A stretch of DNA of 64,000 nt from Cherax quadricarinatus (taxonomy: Eukaryota; Arthropoda; Malacostraca; Decapoda; Parastacidae), in contig NC_091298.1 of NCBI RefSeq assembly GCF_038502225.1, positions 41,712,862 to 41,776,861 of the forward strand. Direction: 5' to 3'. The number at the start of each line of letters is the position of its first letter. Position 1 is the stretch's first letter. Both the position numbers and the translations under genes were made by a program. The notes below the pieces were generated by a model. That model was not told the origin of the DNA. It saw only the letters and a program-made list of their open reading frames with translations, and made no database searches. This document shows positions 10,680 through 21,325 of this stretch, piece by piece.

Positions 10680-10800
10680 CACAAATCCTCCATCAATAAC
10701 TACAGCAACACCTACGATAGCTACAGCAACACCAATGATAACTATAACAACAACTATGATAACTACAGCAACTACAACAACGAGAATGAAGACAAAAATG
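10680..10800. repeat. Imperfect trinucleotide-rich tract (ACA/TAC/GATAAC)
   Basis: This is a degenerate run built from AACTACAGCAAC and GATAACTATAAC motifs. It is low-complexity and not considered coding. Confidence 0.6.
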
Positions 10801-10854
10801 TTATAAGTCCATGTAGGGAAGAAACAAATAAGGCGAGTGTGTATGTCCATCCCG

Positions 10855-10945
10855 TGGTAAGTACTCGTTTAATTGTACTCGCCTAATTGTGGTTGCAGGG
10901 GTTGAGTTATAGTTCCTGGCCCTGCTTCTTCTCTGGTCGCTGCTA
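10855..10945 (+). repeat. Short interspersed repeat (GGTTGCAGGGGT family), second copy
   Basis: GTACTCGCCTAATTGTGG followed by TTGCAGGGGTTGAG. It is the inverted match of 2215-2300. Confidence 0.45.
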
Positions 10946-10994
10946 GGATATCTAATTTATTGTGGCACAGGAGGTATACGTGGAGTGGTACATA

Positions 10995-11925
10995 CAGTGG
11001 TACCTTGACTTACGAGTGCCCTAACTTACGAGTTTTCCAAGTTACAAGCCGTCGCTCGGTTGATTTTTGCTTTGAGTTGCAAGCCAAAATCCTATTTATG
11101 AGTGAGCTTCAGATATGCCGCCAAATAGTGGCGGCATATTTGAAGTCAAATCCAACTCAGTACACAGAGGAATGTCAGGTACTTCATCCCATCCCACATG
11201 CTCTTCCAAGACATAAGTGGAAGGGTAATACTCCCACACTAATCCCAGATTGTAGTGAGGCACCTTCTCCCTTGTTTGATTCTTGTATAAATCTGGGGAA
11301 GAGGTAATCTCCATTTCAACACTCAGAGTTTTTCCAGGAATATTAGTTAAGGTGGGTGGAGTACTGATAGTGGTGGGTGGAGTAGTGATGGTGGTGGGTG
11401 GAGTAGTGATAGTGGTGGGTGGAGTAGTGATGGTGGTGGGTGGAGTAGTGATAGTGGTAGGTGGAGTAGCGATGGTGGTGGGTGGAGTAGCGATGGTGGT
11501 GGGTGGAGTAGCGATGGTGGTGGGTGGTGTGCTGATAGTGGTGGGTGGAATGGTGATGGTGTTGGGTGGAGTACTGATAGTGATGGGTGGATTAGTGAGG
11601 GTGGTGGATGGAGTAGTGATAATGGTGGGTGGAGTGAATATGGTGGTGGGTGAAGTAGTGAGGGTGGTGGGTGTAGTAGAGATGGTGGTGGGTGGAGTAG
11701 TGAAGGTGGTGAGTGGAGTATACAATATTTCTTATTTATAAATACATACATTTTTCTTATTTAAAAACCAGCAACAAAAAAAAATTGGGGTGGTTTTTTG
11801 GGGGTTGGAGCGGATTAATGGAATTTCAATTAATTTCAGTGAGAAAAATTGATTTGATATACAAACAAATTGAGTTACGAGCTTGGTCACAGAACGAATT
11901 AAACTCGTAAGTCAAGGTACCACTG
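10995..11925. mobile_element. TA-flanked DNA transposon (Tigger/mariner-like, non-autonomous) with internal minisatellite
   Basis: TIRs CAGTGGTACCTTGACTTACG and CGTAAGTCAAGGTACCACTG are complementary and flanked by TA (10993-10994, 11926-11927). Subterminal segments repeat the ACTTACGAG motif. No transposase domain is recognised. A minus-strand ORF near the left half (EITSSPDLY...GGISEAHS) could be a transposase scrap, but I cannot assign it. Confidence 0.82.
11350..11715. repeat. 21-bp minisatellite inside the 10995-11925 transposon
   Basis: The unit is GTGGTGGGTGGAGTAGTGAT plus A/G, about 17 copies with scattered substitutions. The minus strand reads as TPPTTIS/TPPTTIA repeats, a by-product of the 21-bp period rather than a convincing protein. 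Confidence 0.92.
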
Positions 11926-11957
11926 TATATCTGTGTATATGTTAATATTTTTATTAT

Positions 11958-12075
11958 GCACCCCAATACCCAAGGAGTGGGTGGTAGTCACCCTATATAT
12001 ACCCATGATGTGGGTGGTAGTCACCCTATATATACCCATGATGTGGGTGGTAGTCACCCTATATACCCATGGTGT
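11958..12075. repeat. 33-bp minisatellite, left part (interrupted by LINE A)
   Basis: The unit is ACCCATGATGTGGGTGGTAG plus TCACCCTATATAT. The array is cut by LINE A copy 4 and resumes at 12564. The same GTGGGTGGTAGTCACC core reappears at 63512-63670. Confidence 0.85.
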
Positions 12076-12563
12076 TTACCTGGAGAGAATTACCTGGAGA
12101 GAGTTCCGGAGGTCAACGCCCACGCGGCCTGGTCTGTGACCAGGCCTCCTGGTGGATCAGAGCCTGATCAACCAGGCTGTTACTGCTGGCTGCACACAAA
12201 CCAACGCATGAGCCACAGCCCGGCTGGTCAGGTACCGACTTTAGGTGCTTGTCCAGTGCCTGCTTGAAGACTGCCAGGGGTCTATTGGTAATCCCCCTTA
12301 TATATGCTGGGAGGCAGTTGAACAGTCTCGGGCCCCTGACACTTATTGTATGGTCTCTTAACATGCTAGTGACACCCCTGCTTTTCATTGGGGGGATGTT
12401 GCATCGTCTGCTAAGTCTTTTGCTTTCGTTGTGAGTGATTTTCGTGTGCAAGTTCGGTACTAATCCCTCTAGGATTTTCCATGTGTATATAATCATGTAT
12501 CTCTCCTGCCTGCGTTCCAGGGAATACAGGTTCAGGAACCTCAAGCGCTCCCAGTAATTGAGG
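12076..12563 (-). mobile_element. LINE A copy 4, 3' fragment inserted in a minisatellite
   Basis: Family tail and RT C-terminal coding (LNYWERLRFL...GRR) are inverted. The left junction is GGTGT|TTACCTGGAG and the right junction is AATTGAGGT|GTGGGTGG. The extra AGAGAATTACCTGGAG shows a locally duplicated tail. Confidence 0.9.
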
Positions 12564-12710
12564 TGTGGGTGGTAGTCACCCTGTATACCAATTGTGTGGG
12601 TGGTAGTCACCCTACATACCCATAGTGTGGGTGGTAGTCACCCTACATACCCATGGTGTGGGTGGTAGCCACCCTACATACCCATGGTGTGGGTGGTAAT
12701 CACCCCATGC
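12564..12710. repeat. 33-bp minisatellite, right part
   Basis: This continues GTGGGTGGTAGTCACCC units after the LINE A insertion, with CTACATACCCATGGT spacers. It then passes into TTATGTGCCTCTGTAAG..TTTTGATAG, a block also adjoining the related array at 63.5 kb. Confidence 0.85.
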
Positions 12711-13590
12711 CCCATCTTGTCTTGGACACATTATGTGCCTCTGTAAGTGGCACATAATGTGTCCAAGAACTGGAACTGGAAATTTTGATAGATATTCTGA
12801 GAATTTGTTTTAATTTCTGTTTTAAGAATTGAAGTATTTTTGTTTAGAGGTGAAAAGGTTACATGCAGCCTTGATGACCCTAGTGTAGTGCAAGGCTTTA
12901 AATAATAAAATACTACAAGGACCAATGGAAACAAGTCGCTTCGTACACATACAGTACACTGGTTGGAGAGCTGGTTGTAAGTCCGAGCGGTTGTTAAACA
13001 GGCAGGTCGTTTAGTGAGGAGTACCTGTATTCTACTGTAATTATTACAAAATCACAAGCAGTTGTTTACATCTTTATTTCTTCTGAAGGTGTACGTACTT
13101 GTAAATGTACAAAAGAATTTAGATGGTTCTGTGGAGTTAATGTTTTGAATGTTCTTTTTTTTCTCTCATATTTTTAGTCCTACATTTTCCAGTGATTTCT
13201 TCCCTTATATAGTAATCTTTATACAAAGCCCATTTTATATTCAGTGTTTCTGGTAGGACTTGAACTAACATGTTTATTCAGACTTAATTTCATCACTTTC
13301 CCTCCTTGTGTTCTGATGGGAGTTTCTGTACTGAGGCATAACTCTTAACTCTTTTAGTTTGTCTCATAACACTTAGTCTTTCATTTTCCACATACATAAT
13401 TCAGAGGTGATAATTATTAAAATATTTATCACATGTTAAACTGTTACGATAGTTTGACATTTTCTCTATGAATGTTTTCCAAGGATGATCATGAGTTGTC
13501 ACATTACTGCAGTACCTTGTATATTGGTTCATCTTCATGGTACTCTACAATATTTTTAGTAAACTAATTTTCCAGCCATCAGTTGTGGAC
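12711..13590. other. AT-rich sequence with a possible DNA-transposon end
   Basis: There is no convincing gene. The segment 12960-13025 (GGTCGTTTAGTGAGGAGTAC) resembles, inverted, the CTCCTCACTTAGCGATG end at 17785-17804, suggesting a scrap of the same old DNA element. Confidence 0.35.
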
Positions 13591-13594
13591 AACT

Positions 13595-15472
13595 GGTGTG
13601 GGTCACATCCTGGGTGTTAGTGGACTGGTGTGGGTCACATCCTGGGTGTTAGTGGACTGGTGTGGGTCACATCCTGGGTGTTAGTGGACTGGTGTGGGTC
13701 ACATCCTGGGTGTTAGTGGACTGGTGTGGGTCACATCCTGGGTGTTAGTGGACTGGTGTGGGTCACATCCTGGGTGTTAGTGGACTGGTGTGGGTCACAT
13801 CCTGGGTGTTAGTGGACTGGTGTGGGTCACATCCTGGGTGTTAGTGGACTGGTGTGGGTCACATCCTGGGTGTTAGTGGACTGGTGTGGGTCACATCCTG
13901 GGTGTTAGTGGACTGGTGTGGGTCACATCCTGGGTGTTAGTGGACTGGTGTGGGTCACATCCTGGGTGTTAGTGGACTGGTGTGGGTCACATCCTGGGTG
14001 TTAGTGGACTGGTGTGGGTCACATCCTGGGTGTTAGTGGACTGGTGTGGGTCACATCCTGGGTGTTAGTGGACTGGTGTGGGTCACATCCTGGGTGTTAG
14101 TGGACTGGTGTGGGTCACATCCTGGGTGTTAGTGGACTGGTGTGGGTCACATCCTGGGTGTTAGTGGACTGGTGTGGGTCACATCCTGGGTGTTAGTGGA
14201 CTGGTGTGGGTCACATCCTGGGTGTTAGTGGACTGGTGTGGGTCACATCCTGGGTGTTAGTGGACTGGTGTGGGTCACATCCTGGGTGTTAGTGGACTGG
14301 TGTGGGTCACATCCTGGGTGTTAGTGGACTGGTGTGGGTCACATCCTGGGTGTTAGTGGACTGGTGTGGGTCACATCCTGGGTGTTAGTGGACTGGTGTG
14401 GGTCACATCCTGGGTGTTAGTGGACTGGTGTGGGTCACATCCTGGGTGTTAGTGGACTGGTGTGGGTCACATCCTGGGTGTTAGTGGACTGGTGTGGGTC
14501 ACATCCTGGGTGTTAGTGGACTGGTGTGCGTCACATCCTGGGTGTTAGTGGACTGGTGTGGGTCACATCCTGGGTGTTAGTGGAGTGGTGTGCGTCACAT
14601 CCTGGGTGTTAGTGGACTGGTGTGGGTCACATCCTGGGTGTTAGTGGACTGGTGTGGGTCACATCCTGGGTGTTAGTAGACTGGTGTGGGTCACATCCTG
14701 GGTGTTAGTGGAGTGGTGTGCGTCACATCCTGGGTGTTAGTGGACTGGTGTGGGTCACATCCTGGGTGTTAGTGGACTGGTGTGGGTCACATCCTGGGTG
14801 TTAGTGGAGAGGTGTGGGTCACATCCTGGGTGTTAGTGGACTGGTGTGGGTCACATCCTGGGTATTAGTGGACTGGTATGGGTCATATCCTGGGCGTTAG
14901 TGGACTGGTGTGGGTCGCATCCTGGGTGTTAGTGGACTGGTGTGGGTCACATCCTGGGTGTTAGTGGACTGGTCTGGGTCACATCCTGGGTGTTATTGGA
15001 CTGGTGTGGGTCACATCCTGGGTGTTAGTGGACTGGTGTGGGTCACATCCTGGGTGTTAGTGGACTGGTGTGGGTCACATCCTGGGTGTTAGTGGACTGG
15101 TGTGGGTCACATCCTGGGTGTTAGTGGACTGGTGTGGGTGGCATCCTGGGTGTTAATGGACTGGTGTGGGTCGCATCCTGGGTGTTAGTGGACTGGTGAG
15201 GGTCACATCCTGGGTGTTAGTGGACTGGTGTGGGTCACATCCTGGGTGTTAGTGGACTGGTGTGGGTAACATCCTGGGTGTTAGTGGACTGGTGTGGGTC
15301 ACATCCTGGGTGTTAGTGGACTGGTGTGGGTGGCATCCTGGGTGTTAGTGGACTAGTGTGGGTCACATCCTGGGTGTTAGTGGACTGGTGTGGGTCACAT
15401 CCTGGGTGTTAGTGGACTGGTGTGGGTCACATCCTGGGTGTTAGTGGACTGGTGTGGGTCACATCCTGGGAT
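13595..15472 (+). repeat. 32-bp minisatellite, about 58 units, amplified from a SINE body
   Basis: The unit is GGGTGTTAGTGGACTGGTGT plus GGGTCACATCCT. It equals the SINE segment between two CCTGGG motifs, seen once in the copies at 9975-10228 and 44402-44584 (GGGTGTTAGTCGACTGG...). Leftward units are almost identical; units right of 14520 carry scattered variants. The last unit runs straight into the downstream SINE body (ATAAAACTGACCTAATTTGC). Confidence 0.97.
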
Positions 15473-15990
15473 AAAACTGACCTAATTTGCGGGAAATGCT
15501 CAGCATAACAAGTGGCTTTGTATATAGTAGTATGTCTGTATACCTTGTACATGTACTTGTATACCTTGTACATGTACTTGCATACCTTGTACATGTACTT
15601 GTATACCTTGTACATGTACTTGTATACCTTGTACACGTACTTGTATACCTTGTACATGTACTTGTATACCTTGTACATGTACTTGTATACCTTGTACATG
15701 TACTTGTATACCTTGTACATGTACTTGTATACCTTGTACATGTACTTGTATACCTTGTACATGTACTTGTATACCCTGTACATGTACTTGTATACCTTGT
15801 ACATGTACTTGTATACCTTGTACATGTACTTGTATACCTTGTACATGTACTTGTATACCTTGAACATGTACTTGTATACCTTGTACATGTACTTGTATAC
15901 CTTGTACATGTACTTGTATACCTTGTACATGTACTTGTATACCTTGTACATGCACTTGTATACCCTGTACATGTACTTGTTCACACATAG
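15473..15990 (+). repeat. SINE tail with a 21-bp minisatellite, about 21 units
   Basis: After the normal SINE body (GGGAAATGCTCAGCATAACA, TATATAGTAGTATGTCTG), the next SINE motif is repeated from 15536 to 15983: TTGTATACCTTGTACATGTA plus C. Unexpanded copies have this motif once. A few units have single substitutions. All six frames remain open, producing apparent YLYTLYM or VHVQGIQ proteins that I do not regard as real. Confidence 0.95.
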
Positions 15991-16075
15991 TAATATATGT
16001 GTAAATTACTTAGGATAACCCCAAAAAAAAGTCAGTGACTTTATTTCCAATGGAGTCTTTGTAATTTTTTTTTAC
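15991..16075 (+). repeat. GGATAACCC dispersed repeat
   Basis: TATGTGTAAATTACTTAGG, ATAACCCC, GTGACTTTATTTCCAATGG. It matches 7650-7770, 22120-22210, 30405-30470 and the inverted copy at 48775-48850. Class unknown. Confidence 0.55.
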
Positions 16076-16167
16076 AGCCTAGCTGTAAGTATTTAATAAA
16101 TTTTCATTTAGGCTTAGGGTAAATAATAAATATATATACATATATATATTTTTTTTAAATTGCCTTG

Positions 16168-16273
16168 ATGGCAGCCAGCAGTAACAGCCTGGTTGATCAG
16201 GCTCTGATCCACCAGGAGGCCTGGTCACAGACCGGGCCGTGGGGGCATTGACCCCCAGGTAAACTCCAGGCAC
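16168..16273 (+). mobile_element. LINE A copy 5, 3' fragment
   Basis: About 105 bp of the C-terminal coding end and tail (GATCCACCAGGAGGCCTGG...GTAAACTCCAGG). Confidence 0.8.
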
Positions 16274-16740
16274 ACAGATATCATGAATAATGTGGTACCT
16301 GTAGAAGGAAGCTGTCCACCCTCTTGAAAATTTATATCTTCAGTCTGGCAGTAATTTTTTATTTCTGTTTGTAATATTAACATATAAGGGTCATGTTAGG
16401 ATATAAAAGACTAGATAATGAATGTACTTTGCAACACAAACAGGGAGAACAAAGACCAAAGTTTACATTGCAAAGTGATCAATGCTGAAAAAAAATAGAT
16501 TGCAAGAATGCTTTTTACATAGTGGTAGAATAGTCAAAGTCAAAAAATTTATCTCCACATGATAGGATGTACAGAAATGTGTGATATTTGGTTGTGCATG
16601 CAGAAAGCTCATGGTTATGCAAAACATTTTAGGCAGTGGAATTGGATATAAGAGGAGGTAGTAAGTGGTACCAGGAACCTGTAAAACCAGTATATAAGAG
16701 TTGAGAGTACTAGGAGCTGTGGAAAAAACTTTTTTGTTTA
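16274..16740. other. Unassigned AT-rich sequence
   Basis: A 119-codon minus-strand ORF overlaps here but shows no motif and runs into the LINE A scrap at its N-terminus. No gene is supported. Confidence 0.4.
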
Positions 16741-16743
16741 TAT

Positions 16744-16811
16744 AGGCCTGGTCACAGACCAGGCCGCAGGGGCGTTCACCCCCAAAACCCTCCCCAGGTA
16801 TACACCAGGTA
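16744..16811 (+). mobile_element. LINE A copy 6, 68-bp 3' scrap
   Basis: GGCCTGGTCACAGACCAGGC...CCAGGTATACACCAGGTAA. It is a diverged version of the family 3' end. Confidence 0.7.
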
Positions 16812-17405
16812 ATGTTGCTCAACCTAACTTAAGCAACACTTTCAGCTGTTTAGGTTGGGTTAAGTTGGGTTATGTTATTGAATTTAATTATCAAGATCAA
16901 GCTTCTTTCATTTTTGTCAAAAATCTTGCTGTTTCCATTGCAAAACCCATCTCATAAGAAAATTTACATTAATAAATGATATTCTTATTTTTGCCTCTTC
17001 TTCTAAATAAACAATTTCCAGAACAAAGAGATATTATTCCTGTGGGCTGAATAGCATAGCTGTTATTTATATATTGTAGTAAACAATGACCTTCTAATCT
17101 TATATTTACATTATTGTGTTCTTTACTTTCCATTATTTGTTAATTTTCTGAATTATACAATTTTGCTAATCAATTTTCAAAATGCATTAGCAGGTAAAAC
17201 TGTGATTTTGGCTATTCTTTGTTAATTCATGATTAATAATTAATAAATAATTGTATGAATAGTAATAATTAATAATTATTATTAATTTATTAATAATAAT
17301 TAATAAATAATCGTATGAATAGTAATTTAAATAAAATATATATCGAACATAATGATTGTACCATTATGTACATATTCTACTGTAGCTTCTCATTTAATTT
17401 AGTAT
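16812..17405. other. AT-rich intergenic DNA
   Basis: This contains a TTAGGTTGGGTTAAGTTGGG tract and a (TAATTA/ATTAAT)n low-complexity run at 17230-17320. No coding evidence. Confidence 0.4.
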
Positions 17406-17409
17406 GCTA

Positions 17410-17650
17410 ATTTCTTTTTTATTTCAAATTATAGATGGTCAGGTATTGACTAATACCAATACTCATTTGTGCTTTATAGTTATCTGTTTACAATAATGTT
17501 TTATCACTGATTTCATCATTGCTTAGTTAATCTTAAGTTAATTTTAAGCCAGCCCGTAATGCTATGCATATAAGTGGCTTTGGCATGCTGCTCTTACCTG
17601 TATTTTTTGTACCTCTGTATGTATGCTTAAATTACTAAATAAAAAAAAAA
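17410..17650 (+). mobile_element. 3' UTR of a CR1-like LINE (family C), fragment
   Basis: This shares with 42880-43040 the ordered blocks AATCTTAAGTTAATTTTAAG, CCCGTAATGCTAT, AAGTGGCTTTGGCATGCTG and an A-rich AAATAAAA tail. The longer copy at 42.5 kb includes coding sequence that identifies the family as a LINE. Confidence 0.65.
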
Positions 17651-17806
17651 AATTTTAGCGAAGATGGGAGCATCATCACTAGCAGAGGTGGCAACCACTT
17701 TACCAAGTGCTCTCACTACAGGTATGTAGCTACAGCAGCAGAGCTGTGCATGTGGGTCCCATCTTTATGAATATATTAATACACCCTCTCCTCACTTAGC
17801 GATGTA

Positions 17807-19735
17807 CAGTGGAACCTCAAATATTGAACTTAATCCGTTCCAGGAGCTAGTTCTAAATTCTAAAAGTCTGAAAAGCGAAGCAATACTTCATACAAGAAAT
17901 AATGGAAATACAATTAATCCGTTCCAGAAACCCAAAAATATTCACAAAAATACATTTTAGAGAGATTAATTATAGTTTTGCATACACACAACAAATATAG
18001 TCCTCAATTATGTATTAATAAATTTAAATAAACATATAAAATAACATTTTTAATTACCTTTATTGAAGATTGGTGATGGCATCTGGAAGTTAGGGAGGAG
18101 GAGAGAGGGAGTTGGGGTTAGTGTTTGGAAGGAGAATTCCCCTCCATGAGGACTTCAGGTATCAAAGCCCTCTCTTACCTGGAGTTTACCTGGAGAGAGT
18201 TTCGGGGGTCAACGCCCCCGCGGCCCGGTCTGTGACCAGGCCTCCTGGTGGATCAGCGCCTGATCAACCAGGCTGTTGCTGCTGGCTGCACGCAAACCAA
18301 CGTACGAGCCACAGCCCGGCTGATCAGGAACTGACTTTAGGTGCTTGTCCAGTGCCAGCTTGAAGACTGCCAGGGGTCTGTTGGTAATCCCCCTTATGTG
18401 TGCTGGGAGGCAGTTGAACAGTCTCGGGCCCCTGACACTTATTGTATGGTCTCTTAACGTGCTAGTGACACCCCTGCTTTTCATTGGGGGGATGGTGCAT
18501 CGTCTGCCAAGTCTTTTGCTTTCGTAGTGAGTGATTTTCGTGTGCAAGTTCGGTACTAGTCCCTCTAGGATTTTCCAGGTGTATATAATCATGTATCTCT
18601 CCCTCCTGCGTTCCAGGGAATACAGGTTTAGAAACCTCAAGCGCTCCCAGTAATTGAGGTGTTTTATCTCCATTATGCGCGCCGTGAAAGTTCTCTGTAC
18701 ATTTTCTAGGTCGGCAATTTCACCTGCCTTGAAAGGTGCTGTTAGAGTGCAGCAATATTCCAGCCTAGATAGAACAAGTGACCTGAAGAGTGTCATCATG
18801 GGCTTGGCCTCCCTAGTTTTGAAGGTTCTCATTATCCATCCTGTCATTTTTCTAGCAGATGCGATTGATACAATGTTATGGTCCTTGAAGGTGAGATCCT
18901 CCGACATAATCACTCCCAGGTCTTTGACGTTGGTGTTTCGCTCTATTTTGTGGCCAGAATTTGTTTTGTACTCTGATGAAGATTTAATTTCCTCATGTTT
19001 ACCATATCTGAGTAATTGAAATTTCTCATCGTTGAACTTCATATTGTTTTCTGCAGCCCACTGTAAGATTTGGTTGATGTCCGCCTGGAGCCTTGCAGTG
19101 TCTGCAATGGAAGACACTGTCATGCAGATTCGGGTGTCATCTGCAAAGGAAGACACGGTGCTGTGGCTGACATCCTTGTCTATGTCGGATATGAGGATGA
19201 GGAACAAGATAGTCCTCAGTTTCTGTCTCACAAAATAACTGTCCACAGTCGTCTATTTCTGTCTCACAAAATAACTGTCCACAGTCGTCTGTTTCTGTCT
19301 CACAAAATAATTGTCCACAGTCCTCTGTACATCCTGGCAAGCTCAACAAGTCTCACATCACTCTCATACTTCTGTATTATTTCCTTCTTCACATCTATGG
19401 TGTTTCTCACTTTCTTTACCACAGGGGTACCACTAGCAAGTTTCTTTGGGCCCATGGTAGCTTATTTCACAGTCCCACAAGAACTAAACACAATGAAATA
19501 ATCGTAAAATGTTTGAATGAGAGCAAAGGTTAGTGTTCACTCAAACATCAACAAAACCAGGCTGGCTCACGGCGCCTGCGTGGGGACGCAGACAGAGCGG
19601 GCTGCTGGACGGGTCTGGTACCTGGCAGTTCGAAAATAGGGGCGAGTTTGATAATAGGGACAAAGTTGGTTCGAAAAAGCGTTCGATTTTCGAATAGTTT
19701 GATAAATGATACGTTTGAAATTTGAGGTTCCACTG
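17807..19735 (-). mobile_element. Tigger DNA transposon 3, with LINE A inserted inside
   Basis: TIRs CAGTGGAACCTCAAATATTG and ...TTTGAGGTTCCACTG are flanked by TA (17805-17806, 19736-19737). Minus-strand Tigger transposase scraps flank the LINE: a C-terminal tail region near 18115-18170, and the repeat units plus N-terminal HTH and MGPKKLASG at 19205-19460. The central part was replaced or displaced by LINE A copy 7. Confidence 0.85.
18175..19208 (-). pseudogene. LINE A copy 7, 5'-truncated RT ORF nested in Tigger 3
   Basis: About 340 codons remain open on the minus strand from ILFLILISDIDKDV through the FADD box to the family C-terminus. The N-terminal half of RT and the endonuclease are missing. 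The 5' junction fuses LINE codons to the Tigger repeat (SYFVRQK...). The open frame over the retained part suggests a fairly young insertion. Confidence 0.85.
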
Positions 19736-20012
19736 TACTCATTTACCGGCGCCTCGGACTTACAACGGGCTCTCTGACCAGTATTTATAACTAAATAATA
19801 TATATTAGAGCTGATTTTCTCTATTCTGTTTATTTCAATATACACAGTACACTATTGTATACACATTTAAAAATACACCATAAATGTTATAAATGGTGCA
19901 AAGGTGACATAAAAACAATATCAAAGATGGTTGACACAAACCCACTACCATTATAGTATGCTCCTCACTGAGCAACAAATTCATTTAACGACACGGTCTT
20001 AGGAATGGAACT

Positions 20013-21325
20013 CGTCTGCCAAGTCTTTTGCTTTCGTAGTGAGTGATTTTCGTGTGCAAGTTCGGTACTAGTCCCTCTAGGATTTTCCAGGTGTATATAA
20101 TCATGTATCTCTCCCGCCTGCGTTCCAGGGAATACAGTTTTAGGAACCTCAAGCGCTCCCAGTAATTGAGGTGTTTTATCTCCGTTATGCGCGCCGTGAA
20201 GGTTCTCTGTACATTTTCTAGGTCAGCAATTTCACCTGCCTTGAAAGGTGCTGTTAGTGTGCAGCAATATTCCAGCCTAGATAGAACAAGTGACCTGAAG
20301 AGTGTCATCATGGGCTTGGCCTCCCTAGTTTTGAAGGTTCTCATTATCCATCCTGTCATTTTTCTAGCAGATGCGATTGATACAATGTTATGGTCCTTGA
20401 AGGTGAGATCCTCCGACATGATCACTCCCAGGTCTTTGACGTTGGTGTTTCGCTCTATTTTGTGGCCAGAATTTGTTTTGTACTCTGATGAAGATTTAAT
20501 TTCCTCGTGTTTACCATATCTGAGTAATTGAAATTTCTCATCGTTGAACTTCATATTGTTTTCTGCAGCCCACTGAAAGATTCGGTTGATGTCCGCCTGG
20601 AGCCTTGCAGTGTCTGCAATGGAAGACACTGTCATGCAGATTCGGGTGTCATCTGCAAAGGAAGACACGGTGCTGTGGCTGACATCCTTGTCTATGTCGG
20701 ATATGAGGATGAGGAACAAGATGGGAGCGAGTACTGTGCCTTGTGGAACAGAGCTTTTCACCGTAGCTGCCTCGGACTTTACTCTGTTGACGACTACTCT
20801 CTGTGTTCTGTTAGTGAGGAAATTATAGATCCATCGACAGACTTTTCCTGTTATTCCTTTAGCACGCATTTCGTGCACTATTACGCCATGGTCACACTTG
20901 TCGAAGGCTTTTGCAAAGTCTGTATATATTACATCTGCATTCTTTTTATCTTCTAGTGCATTTAGGACCTTGTTGTAGTGATCCAATAGTTGAGACAGAC
21001 AGGAGCGACCTGTTCTAAACCCATGTTGCCCTGGGTTGTGTAACTAATGGGTTTCTAGATGGGTGGTGATCTTGCTTCTTAGGACCCTTTCAAAGATTTT
21101 TATGATATGGGATGTTAGTGCTATCGGTCTGTAGTTCTTTGCTGTTGCTTTACTGCCCCCTTTGTGGAGTGGGGCTACGTCTGTTGTTTTTAGTAACTGT
21201 GGGACGACCCCCGTGTCCATGCTCCCTCTCCATAGGATGGAAAAGGCTCGTGATAGGGGCTTCTTGCAGTTCTTGATGAACACGGAGTTCCATGAGTCTG
21301 GCCCTGGGGCAGAGTGCATGGGCAT
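20013..21325 (-). pseudogene. LINE A copy 8, truncated at both ends
   Basis: RT coding runs from the APGPDSWNSVFIKNC region (about residue 130 of the RT ORF) to ESKRLGRR, with one in-frame break at 21040 (a stop after THLETH, where copy 12 continues QLHNPGQ). Both the 5' part and the normal 3' tail are absent, so it is unlike a simple target-primed insertion. It directly joins a DNA element on the left and a Tigger C-terminus on the right. Confidence 0.85.

Larger units (their letters stand above)
17785..20012. mobile_element. Older DNA element split by Tigger 3
   Basis: The left piece, ACACCCTCTCCTCACTTAGC (17785-17804), and the right piece, CTCATTTACCGGCGCCTCGG (from 19738), lie on either side of a TA-flanked Tigger. 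With the Tigger and one TA removed they read as one continuous sequence. The right piece continues to TTTAACGACACGGTCTTAGG near 20000, where LINE A copy 8 starts. The class is uncertain; the ends resemble TA-target pogo/mariner-type elements. Confidence 0.5.

Noticed and set aside
3880..15990. CRISPR array
   Set aside because: Direct tandem repeats without unique spacers, in a eukaryotic TE-rich context; no cas genes.
15427..16018. 160-185-codon YKYMYKV / VHVLVYL frames
   Set aside because: Produced by the 21-bp array in the SINE tail; not a protein gene.
16830..16880. Telomeric (TTAGG)n sequence
   Set aside because: Only a short degenerate GGTTGGGTTAAGTTGGGTT stretch, not a pure repeat; isolated in the middle of the window.
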